A stretch of 64,000 nt of DNA from Cutibacterium avidum ATCC 25577. GTDB taxonomy: Bacteria; Actinomycetota; Actinomycetes; Propionibacteriales; Propionibacteriaceae. The notes beneath the pieces were generated by a model, which had not been told where the DNA came from, searched no databases, and saw nothing but the letters and a program-made list of their open reading frames with translations. Of the stretch, positions 57,158 to 64,000 are shown piece after piece. A program made the translations under genes and the position numbers. Positions within the stretch are counted from its first letter, which is position 1, and every line of letters begins with the position of its first letter. The stretch covers positions 1,424,550-1,488,549 of the forward strand of contig NZ_JH165054.1 of assembly GCF_000227295.1 (NCBI RefSeq), written 5' to 3'.

Positions 57158-58186
57158 TCAGAGCTTGGCGAGTACCGCCTGGAGGGCGAAGGACACCAGC
57201 CAATGGGTGGCCATGAAGTCGCCGTCAGTGATTTGGGAGGCCACCTCGCTGATCTGACGATCAGTGGCCACCTCGATGCGGCGACGAGCGTCGTCGTCGA
57301 GCCATGGTGTCAGCACCCGCAGCTGCCAGGCCCGCGACAGGCTCAGCCCGTACAGATGGGCGAGCTTGCCGTCGGTGCCGTCGGTCACCTCGGCGACGTC
57401 CAACAGGTTGTCGTCAGACTGTCCCAGACGCGGTAGAAAGGTATGCAGCCAAGTGCCAAACTCATCGGAGCGACCTTCGGCCCGGTAGACCCGCGCCATG
57501 AGGTGGGCTTCGCTCAATGCCGCCGACAAGAAGTCATTGCCGCTGGGCTCCCAGGACGACGGGTAGTCGGTGTCGGCGTCGAAGAAACGGTGGGAGTGCT
57601 CGACGATGGCGTCGACGACGTCGCTACGTCCCAGGGACTGGGCGGCATCGAGGCACAGGCCAATGCCGAAAGCGGTGTTGTCGTGGGTTCCGGTGCGGAC
57701 GGGGAAGGTCATCGTCGGCAGCCATGCCAGCAGGTTGTCGAAGATCTGGCCTCCGAAGATCCGAGTCGCGGACGCCCACTCCGGCGAATTGCTCGTCATG
57801 GTGGCCAGCGCTGAACACTTGGCGGACAACAGCGCAGCCCATCCCCAGCCATAAGGACGCTCGTACCCGCGATGAACCCGCAGGTACTCCGCCTCCATCT
57901 GAGCATTCTCATTGGTCAGACGCGCATTGAGAAGGCCAACCAGCTCGTCAATGGTTGCGCAATCGATCGACTGGTTTGCGTGCTCGAGCAAGGTGAGGGC
58001 CGACCACTGCATGTGTGCCGAGGAATGCCAGTCCAGACAGCCATGAAAACACGGGTGGAGACGCCATGGTGTGACGTCGACGTCGTCTGGCCCCTGAGAC
58101 TGGTGGGCTGAACCCCATGGGAATGGCCGATTCAGGCCGTCAATGATCGTCGTGGCCCATCCTTGGGCGTAATCGTCAACGTTCAC
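57158..58186 (-). CDS. DUF2891 domain protein
   Basis: A 342-residue soluble protein. HPCFHGCLDWHSSAHMQWSAL, ERPYGWGWAALL, RTGTHDNTAFGIGLCLDAA and DYPSSWEPSGNDFLSAALSEA are the conserved parts of DUF2891, an alpha/alpha-barrel-like helical family. No function is established. It starts at GTG 58186, 6 bases after AGGAGG, overlapping the DUF979 stop (GTGA). Linkage to DUF979-DUF969 and to pxpABC suggests a part in 5-oxoproline or amino acid use. Confidence 0.85.
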   Translation of the reverse strand: MNVDDYAQGWATTIIDGLNRPFPWGSAHQSQGPDDVDVTPWRLHPCFHGCLDWHSSAHMQWSALTLLEHANQSIDCATIDELVGLLNARLTNENAQMEAEYLRVHRGYERPYGWGWAALLSAKCSALATMTSNSPEWASATRIFGGQIFDNLLAWLPTMTFPVRTGTHDNTAFGIGLCLDAAQSLGRSDVVDAIVEHSHRFFDADTDYPSSWEPSGNDFLSAALSEAHLMARVYRAEGRSDEFGTWLHTFLPRLGQSDDNLLDVAEVTDGTDGKLAHLYGLSLSRAWQLRVLTPWLDDDARRRIEVATDRQISEVASQITDGDFMATHWLVSFALQAVLAKL

Positions 58187-59169
58187 AGCAAACCTCCTGG
58201 GAAGCAGCACAGATACATGATGAGAATGTTGCAGAACAGCAGTGGAACAGCGGTGGGGATCTGCGCCTTGATAGGACCATAACTGTCATCAAGCTCAAGC
58301 AGAGCTGCCGGGACCAGATTGAAGTTCGCGGCCATCGGGGTGCACAAGGTGCCGCAGAATCCGGCCAACATACCGATGGCGAAGATGGCAGCCATGTTGC
58401 CGTCGAAGTGCTGGATGAGTAGCGGCCACCCGACGGCAGCCGTCATCACCGGGAAGGCCGCGAAGGCGTTGCCCATGATGAGGGTGAACAAGGCCATGCC
58501 GATGCAGTAAACACAGACCGCTGCGAACAGACTTCCGGACGGTAGGATCCACGACGTGATACGTCCCACTGCGTCACCGACGCCGGCATTGCTGAATAGG
58601 GTGCCCAGGGTCGCCAGGAACTGAGGCAGGATCGCTGCCCAGCCGATGTGGCCGAGCAGCCGGTCGCCTTCTTTGAAGGGCACCATGGGGGAGCGCACCT
58701 TGAACATGATCATGGCGACGACGAGGGAGATCAGCGAAGCAGCTCCTAGGCCGATGATGGTCGCCATGCCGGTCTCCAACACCGGATTTCCGCCGAAGGA
58801 CAGGTCACGCATGCCGGCCACTGCGAAGACCGCGGCGACGATCGGAATGATGAGGGCAGGCACGAACAGCTTGTTGCCGAACCTCTCGGAGAGCTCCTCC
58901 CGCTCGGCGTCAGTAGTGGTCTCGTTGGAGCCGCGGCCCGGAAAACCGCATGCCGCCAGCACGACCAGGAGGAGGACGGCGACGCCCTCCACGAGGGCCG
59001 GTGCTGTCTTGTTGACGACGAAGGTGCCGTAGCCGAAGCAGAAGGCCAGGACCGCCCAGAAGGCTGCTGATCCGGAGCGCTTCCTGTCATCGCGATCACG
59101 CATCCGGATGACGGCGATGATGAGGAAGAGGACTCCGCACAGCCAGTAGAACCATTCCACCTTGATCAT
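58183..59169 (-). CDS. DUF979 membrane protein, putative 5-oxoproline transporter half
   Basis: A 328-residue protein with about nine predicted membrane helices. MGNAFAAFPVMTAAVGWPLLIQHF and GMLAGFCGTLCTPMAANFNLVPAALLEL are typical of DUF979. It occurs as a pair with DUF969 in many bacteria, often by pyrrolidone-carboxylate peptidase or 5-oxoprolinase genes, and the pair is thought to be a permease. The ATG overlaps the DUF969 stop. Confidence 0.85.
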   Translation of the reverse strand: MIKVEWFYWLCGVLFLIIAVIRMRDRDDRKRSGSAAFWAVLAFCFGYGTFVVNKTAPALVEGVAVLLLVVLAACGFPGRGSNETTTDAEREELSERFGNKLFVPALIIPIVAAVFAVAGMRDLSFGGNPVLETGMATIIGLGAASLISLVVAMIMFKVRSPMVPFKEGDRLLGHIGWAAILPQFLATLGTLFSNAGVGDAVGRITSWILPSGSLFAAVCVYCIGMALFTLIMGNAFAAFPVMTAAVGWPLLIQHFDGNMAAIFAIGMLAGFCGTLCTPMAANFNLVPAALLELDDSYGPIKAQIPTAVPLLFCNILIMYLCCFPGGLL

Positions 59170-59930
59170 TCGCGGACCCCCTGCTCAGGATTGCCGCCCG
59201 AAGGCAGGCTGACGGTGTGACCAGGCTCAGGAGTGGTGTCGACGTCGACGTCGTCCCCTCCCTCGGCGGCCATCTTGGCGAGCTTGCGATCCAGCAGCCA
59301 CATCCGTGGGGCATGGATGAGGAAGGCGCAGATAGCCGTCGGGATGGCCCACAGGGCGATCTGGAGGGCTTCGAGCTTGAGGTTGTAGGTGGCATCGACG
59401 AAGCCGGTGATGAGCAGGATCGACCCGATGGCGATGAAGACGTCCTCACCGAAGAACAGTCCAATGGTGTCCGCCGAGGAGGCATAGGAGCGCAGTTTCT
59501 CCCGCATCTTGCGGGTGTAGCGAGGGTGATTGCGTCGGGCGGCAGCCTCCGCCATCGGCACGACGAGGGGACGCACCGCCTGGGCGGGCCCGCCGATGGA
59601 TGACAACCCCAGTGCAGCGGTGATCTGGCGAATGGCGAGGTAGACGGCGAGGAGCTTCCCAGCTGTCATGGACTTCATCTTCGACATCAGGCGGCCGGCC
59701 TGTTGCATGAGGCCGTGGCGTTCGAGCAATCCGATGACGGGCAGCACGACGATGAAGACCGTCACGGATCGAGAACTGGCAAATCCGGTACCGAAGGTCT
59801 CGATGATCTTGACCGGCGACATGCCGGCAATGAGGCCGGCAGTGATACCGGCGACCGCGACCACGAGCATGGCGTTGAGCCGCAGCGCGAAGCCGACGAC
59901 GACGATCGCCACGGCAAGCAGAACCCACAT
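59166..59930 (-). CDS. DUF969 membrane protein, putative 5-oxoproline transporter half
   Basis: A 254-residue protein with six or seven predicted membrane helices. It begins MWVLLAVAIVVVGFALRLNAMLVVAVAGI and has the conserved VLPVIGLLERHGLMQQA and GGPAQAVRPLVVPMAEAAA segments of DUF969. ATG 59930 has AGGAGAGGAG in front; the frame stays open upstream without a site. It is first in the DUF969-DUF979-DUF2891 unit, divergent from pxpA. Confidence 0.85.
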   Translation of the reverse strand: MWVLLAVAIVVVGFALRLNAMLVVAVAGITAGLIAGMSPVKIIETFGTGFASSRSVTVFIVVLPVIGLLERHGLMQQAGRLMSKMKSMTAGKLLAVYLAIRQITAALGLSSIGGPAQAVRPLVVPMAEAAARRNHPRYTRKMREKLRSYASSADTIGLFFGEDVFIAIGSILLITGFVDATYNLKLEALQIALWAIPTAICAFLIHAPRMWLLDRKLAKMAAEGGDDVDVDTTPEPGHTVSLPSGGNPEQGVRE

Positions 59931-59972
59931 GGTGCGCTCCTCTCCTGGGTGTTTCTGGGGATTTTGTCGCGT

Positions 59973-59986
59973 CACTCTAGAGAGTG
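59973..59986. promoter_or_regulatory. Inverted repeat in the divergent DUF969-pxpA promoter region
   Basis: Arms CACTCT and AGAGTG surround AG. It is 43 bases from the DUF969 start and 73 from the pxpA start, the place expected for a shared operator. No regulator gene is next to it. Confidence 0.4.
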
Positions 59987-60058
59987 TGTCGGGAGTATTT
60001 CACGTCTCCATTGCCGGATCTGTCACGACGACCAGGCAGATTGCGGCAATCTTGGGTC

Positions 60059-60829
60059 ATGGCAACTGTTGATCTCAATGCAGACATGGGGGAGTCCTTC
60101 GGGTCGTGGAAGATGGGTGACGACGAGTCCCTGCTGGGAATCGTCACCTCGGCGAATGTGGCCTGCGGGTTCCATGCCGGCGACGCCGTCGTCATGGGAC
60201 GCACCTGCAAGGCCGCCGCAGAACGCGGGGTGTGCGTGGGGGCCCATGTCTCGTACCGGGACCTCGCCGGGTTCGGTCGCAGCTTCGTCGACGTAGACCC
60301 TGCACGACTGCGTGACGAGGTCATTTACCAGCTGTCGGCGCTGCGCGGGGTTGCCGCGGTTCATGGCGCGTCGGTGCGCTACGTCAAGCCTCATGGCGCC
60401 TTGTACAACACGATCGTCCACCACGAGGCACAGGCCAGAGCTGTCGTCGAGGCGATCGTCGCCGTCAATTCCGCCACGGATTCTGACGTGGCCATCCTCG
60501 GTCTGCCCGGCGCCCTCGTCCTCGACCTTGCTGAGCAGCAGGGAGTGCGAGCCCTGCGTGAGGCCTTTGCTGATCGCGCCTATAACCCGGACGGCACCCT
60601 GGTGTCGCGTAGCCAGGAGGGATCGGTGTTGCACGACCCCGACGAGGTCGCCGAGCGGGTCGTCAAGCTCGTGACCCAGGGGGTGGTGACCGCCATCGAT
60701 GGCACCGAGGTGAGCATCCAGGCCGATTCGGTGTGCGTCCACGGTGACACCCCGGGTGCTGTCGCGATGGCCACGGCGGTGCGCGATCGTCTCGCTGCTG
60801 CCGGCGTCGAGCTGCGGGCTGTCGCATGA
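60059..60829 (+). CDS. pxpA: 5-oxoprolinase subunit PxpA (LamB/YcsF family)
   Basis: A 256-residue protein. [14 protein letters not shown] and the runs [27 protein letters not shown] and VKPHGALYN are the LamB/YcsF signatures, with Asp and His residues for the active site. With PxpB and PxpC it opens 5-oxoproline to glutamate using ATP. ATG 60059 has no clear ribosome site, so a leaderless message is possible. It overlaps pxpB by 4 bases. Confidence 0.95.
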   Translation: MATVDLNADMGESFGSWKMGDDESLLGIVTSANVACGFHAGDAVVMGRTCKAAAERGVCVGAHVSYRDLAGFGRSFVDVDPARLRDEVIYQLSALRGVAAVHGASVRYVKPHGALYNTIVHHEAQARAVVEAIVAVNSATDSDVAILGLPGALVLDLAEQQGVRALREAFADRAYNPDGTLVSRSQEGSVLHDPDEVAERVVKLVTQGVVTAIDGTEVSIQADSVCVHGDTPGAVAMATAVRDRLAAAGVELRAVA

Positions 60830-61446
60830 GACTGCGGCCGGCCGGGCGGGCGGCGGTTCTCGTCGAACTGGACGACGCCGGTCAGCGTCGGCGTCTGCAT
60901 CGCGCCCTGAGTGACCACCCGGCTGAAGGGACGGTGGATCTCGTACCGGCCCAGACGACGGTGCTCGTCCAGGTGGAGTCTGCTGATCTGTTGCCGGGAG
61001 CCGTCGCCCATGTCCAAGACCTGCTCGCCGGGGGATTGGACGCTGTCGAGGAGGGATCGCGGGAGCCCCTCCCGGTGCCCGTGCGCTACGACGGACTCGA
61101 TCTGTCGGACGTGGCAGATCTGCTCGACATGACGACCGACGAGCTGGTGAAGCACCACAGCGACCAGCTGTGGACGGTGGAGTTCGCAGGATTCATGCCT
61201 GGGTTCGGGTACATGTCCGGGGTGGACTGGCCCTACCGGATTCCACGTCGGTCCAGCCCTCGAACCCGGATCCCACCGGGCAGTATCGCCCTGGCCGACG
61301 GATTCACCGGGGCTTACCCGCAAGCGTCCCCGGGCGGTTGGCAGATCATCGGGACGACTGAGGTGACGCTGTGGAACGAGAACGCTGACCCGCCGGCCCT
61401 GCTGTTGCCGGGTGCCGTCATCAAGTTCGAGGCGGTGACCTCATGA
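60826..61446 (+). CDS. pxpB: 5-oxoprolinase subunit PxpB
   Basis: A 206-residue protein of the KipI/allophanate-hydrolase subunit 1 family. [15 protein letters not shown] and [37 protein letters not shown] are diagnostic. It is part of the PxpABC complex. The ATG overlaps the pxpA stop and the stop overlaps pxpC, so the three genes are coupled. Confidence 0.95.
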   Translation: MRLRPAGRAAVLVELDDAGQRRRLHRALSDHPAEGTVDLVPAQTTVLVQVESADLLPGAVAHVQDLLAGGLDAVEEGSREPLPVPVRYDGLDLSDVADLLDMTTDELVKHHSDQLWTVEFAGFMPGFGYMSGVDWPYRIPRRSSPRTRIPPGSIALADGFTGAYPQASPGGWQIIGTTEVTLWNENADPPALLLPGAVIKFEAVTS

Positions 61447-62315
61447 CTCACTTCGTCGTGCAGATGGCCGGGCCCAGAACCCTCGTCGAGGATGCTGGAC
61501 GTCGCGGATGGGCCGATCTGGGGATCAGCGGCTGCGGGGCGTGGGATCGTCGCGCCTATCGGGAGGGAGCTCGTCTCGTCGGTAACGCAGCCGGTCTCGG
61601 GTGCCTGGAAGTTCTGCTCGGTCCAGTGCGTCTGACGTGCATCGGAGGGCCTGTCCTTATGGCTGCGACAGGGGCAGACGTCGAGATTGATCTGGATGGA
61701 TCACCACGTCCCAACGGCCGTGGATTCCTCGTCGCCGATGGTCAGACGCTGACGGTTGGTGCGCCGGAAACGGGATTACGGAGTTATCTGTCCGTCACCG
61801 GGGGCATCAGTGCGACGCCGACCTTCGCCAGCGTCTCGGCTGACCCGACCCGAGGGATGGGACCAGCCCCGCTCAAGACGGGAGACGTCGTCACCGTTGG
61901 GGATGGACCAGCCGGCGTCATCGCCACGAAGCCTGTCAACGTCGGCCCCGCGCCACAAGAACTCATCCTCCACGGCGTATGGGGGCCGCGCGACGACTGG
62001 TTCACTGACGCTGGCCGACGCGCTCTCGAGGAGGCGACATGGCGGGTCAGAGAGGCGAGCGACCGCGTCGGGACGCGACTGGAAGGGCCGTCCCTGGAGC
62101 GAGCAGTGACGGGGGAGTTGACGAGTGAGCCGGTGGTGCGAGGAGCGATCCAGGTGCCCACCTCGGGTGTGCCCCTGGTCTTCGGTCCGGATCATCCGAC
62201 GACCGGTGGGTACCCAGTTATCGGGGTTGTCGACCCCGACGACGCAGACCGTCTTGCCCAGGCCCGAGCCGGGGTCGTCGTGAGGTTTCGGATGTCATCG
62301 CAGCCGTGGCGATGA
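61443..62315 (+). CDS. pxpC: 5-oxoprolinase subunit PxpC
   Basis: A 290-residue protein of the KipA/allophanate-hydrolase subunit 2 family. PRTLVEDAGRRGWADLGISGCGAWD at the start, ATGADVEIDLDG, GLRSYLSVTGGI and the C-terminal VRGAIQVPTSGVPLVFGPDHPTTGGYPVIGVV are typical. It completes the 5-oxoprolinase complex; glutamate would be the product. Confidence 0.95.
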   Translation: MTHFVVQMAGPRTLVEDAGRRGWADLGISGCGAWDRRAYREGARLVGNAAGLGCLEVLLGPVRLTCIGGPVLMAATGADVEIDLDGSPRPNGRGFLVADGQTLTVGAPETGLRSYLSVTGGISATPTFASVSADPTRGMGPAPLKTGDVVTVGDGPAGVIATKPVNVGPAPQELILHGVWGPRDDWFTDAGRRALEEATWRVREASDRVGTRLEGPSLERAVTGELTSEPVVRGAIQVPTSGVPLVFGPDHPTTGGYPVIGVVDPDDADRLAQARAGVVVRFRMSSQPWR

Positions 62316-62386
62316 CACGTTCCCGGGATAATCCGCCGGGGTATCATCGGCCCTTGCCCTAACCTCTTCGCCCCCTAGGAGACCTC

Positions 62387-63874
62387 TTGTCGTCCGAGCA
62401 ATCGCCAGTCGTGGACGTCGATCGCCTTGCCCGGGACCGAGATGGAAATGTCGTCACCGAGAAGCAGGCATGGAGCGCTCTGTGGGCCCTCCTCGTTGGC
62501 TTCTTCATGATCCTCGTTGACACGTCGATCGTCACGACCGCACTGCCAGCGACCATCCGCGCCCTCAACGCCAATCTCAACCACGGCGTGTGGATCACCA
62601 GTGTCTATCTGCTCACCTACGCCGTCCCGCTGCTGATCACCGGACGTATGGGTGACCGGTGGGGCCCGCGTCGCATGTACCTCATTGGCATGATCGTCTT
62701 CGGAGTTTCCTCGCTGGCTTGTGGTCTCTCCCCGACGATCGAGGCTCTCATCGCCGCTCGTGCGGTTCAGGGAATCGGTGCTGCCCTCATGACCCCGCAG
62801 TCCCTGTCGATGATCACCCGACTCTTCCCACCGGAGAAGCGCGGCGCCGCCATGGGCCTGTGGGGAGCCACGGCAGGTGTGGCCAGCTTCGTCGGCCCGG
62901 TCCTCGGCGGCATTCTCGTCGACACCCTGGGCTGGGAGTGGATCTTCTTCGTCAACGTTCCGATCACCATCATCGGGCTGTGGCTGGCCATCCGAAACGT
63001 CCCTGCCCTGGAGACTCATGGTCACGCCTTTGACTGGTTGGGCGTCATCCTGTCGGGTATCGGCATGACCTTGCTCGTCTTCGGTATTCAGGAGGGCGAG
63101 CAGTACAACTGGGGGACGATCACCGGCATCATTTCCGTACCCCTGCTCGTCATCCTCGGCGTGGTTTTCATGGTGCTCTTCGTGGTCTCCCAGACCGAAT
63201 GGGCGCAGGACCATCTGCACGCTCACGCCAGCGACTTCGAACCACTGGTTCCGCTGCGTCTGTTCACCAAGCGCAACTTCACCCTCGCCAATATCGCGAT
63301 CTTCCTGGTCGGCATGCTCGTGACTGCCTACTTCATGCCGACCACTGTGTACCTGCAGAACGTGCGTGGCAAGTCCCCGACGATCGCCGCCCTGCTGCTC
63401 ATACCCACCGCCGTCTTCTCTGGTGCGCTGTCTCCGGTGGTTGGACGGGTGCTCCAGCGCCGCTCGTCGGGGCGAATGGCCACCATCGGCGTGGCTCTCT
63501 ACGTGATTGCCTCGATCGGATGGTGGCTGTTCATGGTGCCGTCAACTGGGGTGTGGGTCTTCCTGCTGCTGTCGGTCGTCACCGGTATCGGTTCGGCCAT
63601 GATGTGGAGCCCGATCTCGCTGGTGGGCACTGACAATCTCGGTCAGGCTGACGCCGGAGCCGGTTCAGGAGTCTTCAACGCGACTCGTCAGGTCGGTTCG
63701 GCCCTTGGCTCGGCCCTCATCGCCATGATGATGGATGCTCGAATCATGGCTCGTCATGACCTGGGGCGAGGGCTCGGCGAGTCGATGTTCATCACCATCA
63801 TCGCCGGCACGATCTGCGTCATCGTCTGCGCCTTCTTCGCGAACTTCCAGCGGTCATCTCAGCACAATTCCTGA
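62387..63874 (+). CDS. MFS drug exporter, DHA2/EmrB type
   Basis: A 495-residue transporter with about fourteen membrane helices. VDTSIVTTALPATIRALN and GRMGDRWGPRRMYLIG (motif A), ARAVQGIGAALMTPQSLSMI (motif B) and GATAGVASFVGPVLGGILVD (motif C) mark drug:H+ antiporters of the QacA/EmrB group. It starts at TTG 62387, 5 bases after AGGAGA. The substrate is unknown. Confidence 0.93.
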   Translation: MSSEQSPVVDVDRLARDRDGNVVTEKQAWSALWALLVGFFMILVDTSIVTTALPATIRALNANLNHGVWITSVYLLTYAVPLLITGRMGDRWGPRRMYLIGMIVFGVSSLACGLSPTIEALIAARAVQGIGAALMTPQSLSMITRLFPPEKRGAAMGLWGATAGVASFVGPVLGGILVDTLGWEWIFFVNVPITIIGLWLAIRNVPALETHGHAFDWLGVILSGIGMTLLVFGIQEGEQYNWGTITGIISVPLLVILGVVFMVLFVVSQTEWAQDHLHAHASDFEPLVPLRLFTKRNFTLANIAIFLVGMLVTAYFMPTTVYLQNVRGKSPTIAALLLIPTAVFSGALSPVVGRVLQRRSSGRMATIGVALYVIASIGWWLFMVPSTGVWVFLLLSVVTGIGSAMMWSPISLVGTDNLGQADAGAGSGVFNATRQVGSALGSALIAMMMDARIMARHDLGRGLGESMFITIIAGTICVIVCAFFANFQRSSQHNS

Positions 63875-63941
63875 CGACAATCCTGTGTGAGGCAGGTGTA
63901 CGGCGTCGGGGTGCCTTTCGCTCGCCCCGTAGGATGACCAC

Positions 63942-64000
63942 ATGAAGATTGCCATCGGAGGGTTTGCCGGTCTCATCGGCACAGCGCTGGTTCAGCGGCT
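63942..64000 (+). CDS. Start of an NAD-dependent epimerase-like gene
   Basis: The window ends after 19 codons. MKIAIGGFAGLIGTALVQR has the Gly-rich nucleotide loop of extended SDR proteins, most like the TIGR01777/SDR39U1 group. AGGATG lies about 6 bases before the ATG. Confidence 0.65.
   Translation, partial: MKIAIGGFAGLIGTALVQR

Overview
The window reads as a high-GC actinobacterial chromosome, most likely a member of the Propionibacteriaceae close to Cutibacterium. The main grounds are the tad cluster next to its DEAH helicase, the Lsr2, ClpC and DUF3180 genes, many GTG starts, 1-8 bp gene overlaps and the general gene set. Genus assignment is inference; no rRNA is present.

Layout. 1-5861: the end of a tad (Flp-type pilus) operon (tadA end, tadB, tadC, DUF4244, two TadE-like genes), with the linked DEAH helicase convergent to it. 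5879-19785: housekeeping genes: a methyltransferase, DUF2249, topA, a CYTH-like protein, tmk, holB, DoxX, RicT/PSP1, a lipoprotein hydrolase and a DUF885 metallopeptidase. A tRNA-Thr(CGT) lies at 19910-19985. 20480-24421: a six-gene cluster encoding a probable circular bacteriocin precursor of the circularin/garvicin type, a SpoIIM/DUF95 protein, three further membrane proteins and an ABC ATPase. It is followed by wreckage: a frameshifted vapB, an internally deleted vapC and a tyrosine-recombinase relic. 25885-40040: an amine oxidase, a truncated PII gene behind amtB, a zinc-ribbon protein, SixA, an esterase, a methyltransferase, ppa, dacB-tilS-hpt-ftsH, DUF6498 and folE.

40306-49341: a complete type I-G (formerly I-U) CRISPR-Cas locus of the Csb3 variant: csb1, csb2, cas3, csb3, a cas4-cas1 fusion and cas2, then an array of 8 repeats and 7 spacers. 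It lies exactly between folE and folP-folB-folK-DUF3180, so it has probably split an ancestral folate operon. 49422-57093: the rest of the folate operon, a coiled-coil membrane protein, an orphan NuoD-like gene without its quinone-site residues, lsr2 and clpC. 57158-62315: a divergent region with DUF2891-DUF979-DUF969 on the minus strand and pxpABC (5-oxoprolinase) on the plus strand, probably a 5-oxoproline uptake and use system. The window ends with an MFS exporter and the first codons of an epimerase-like gene.

The best candidates for something new are the circular bacteriocin cluster, the Y51F truncated PII, the orphan NuoD homologue and the pxp/DUF969-DUF979 region with its shared inverted repeat. 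All functional calls come from reading the sequence; no database search was possible.
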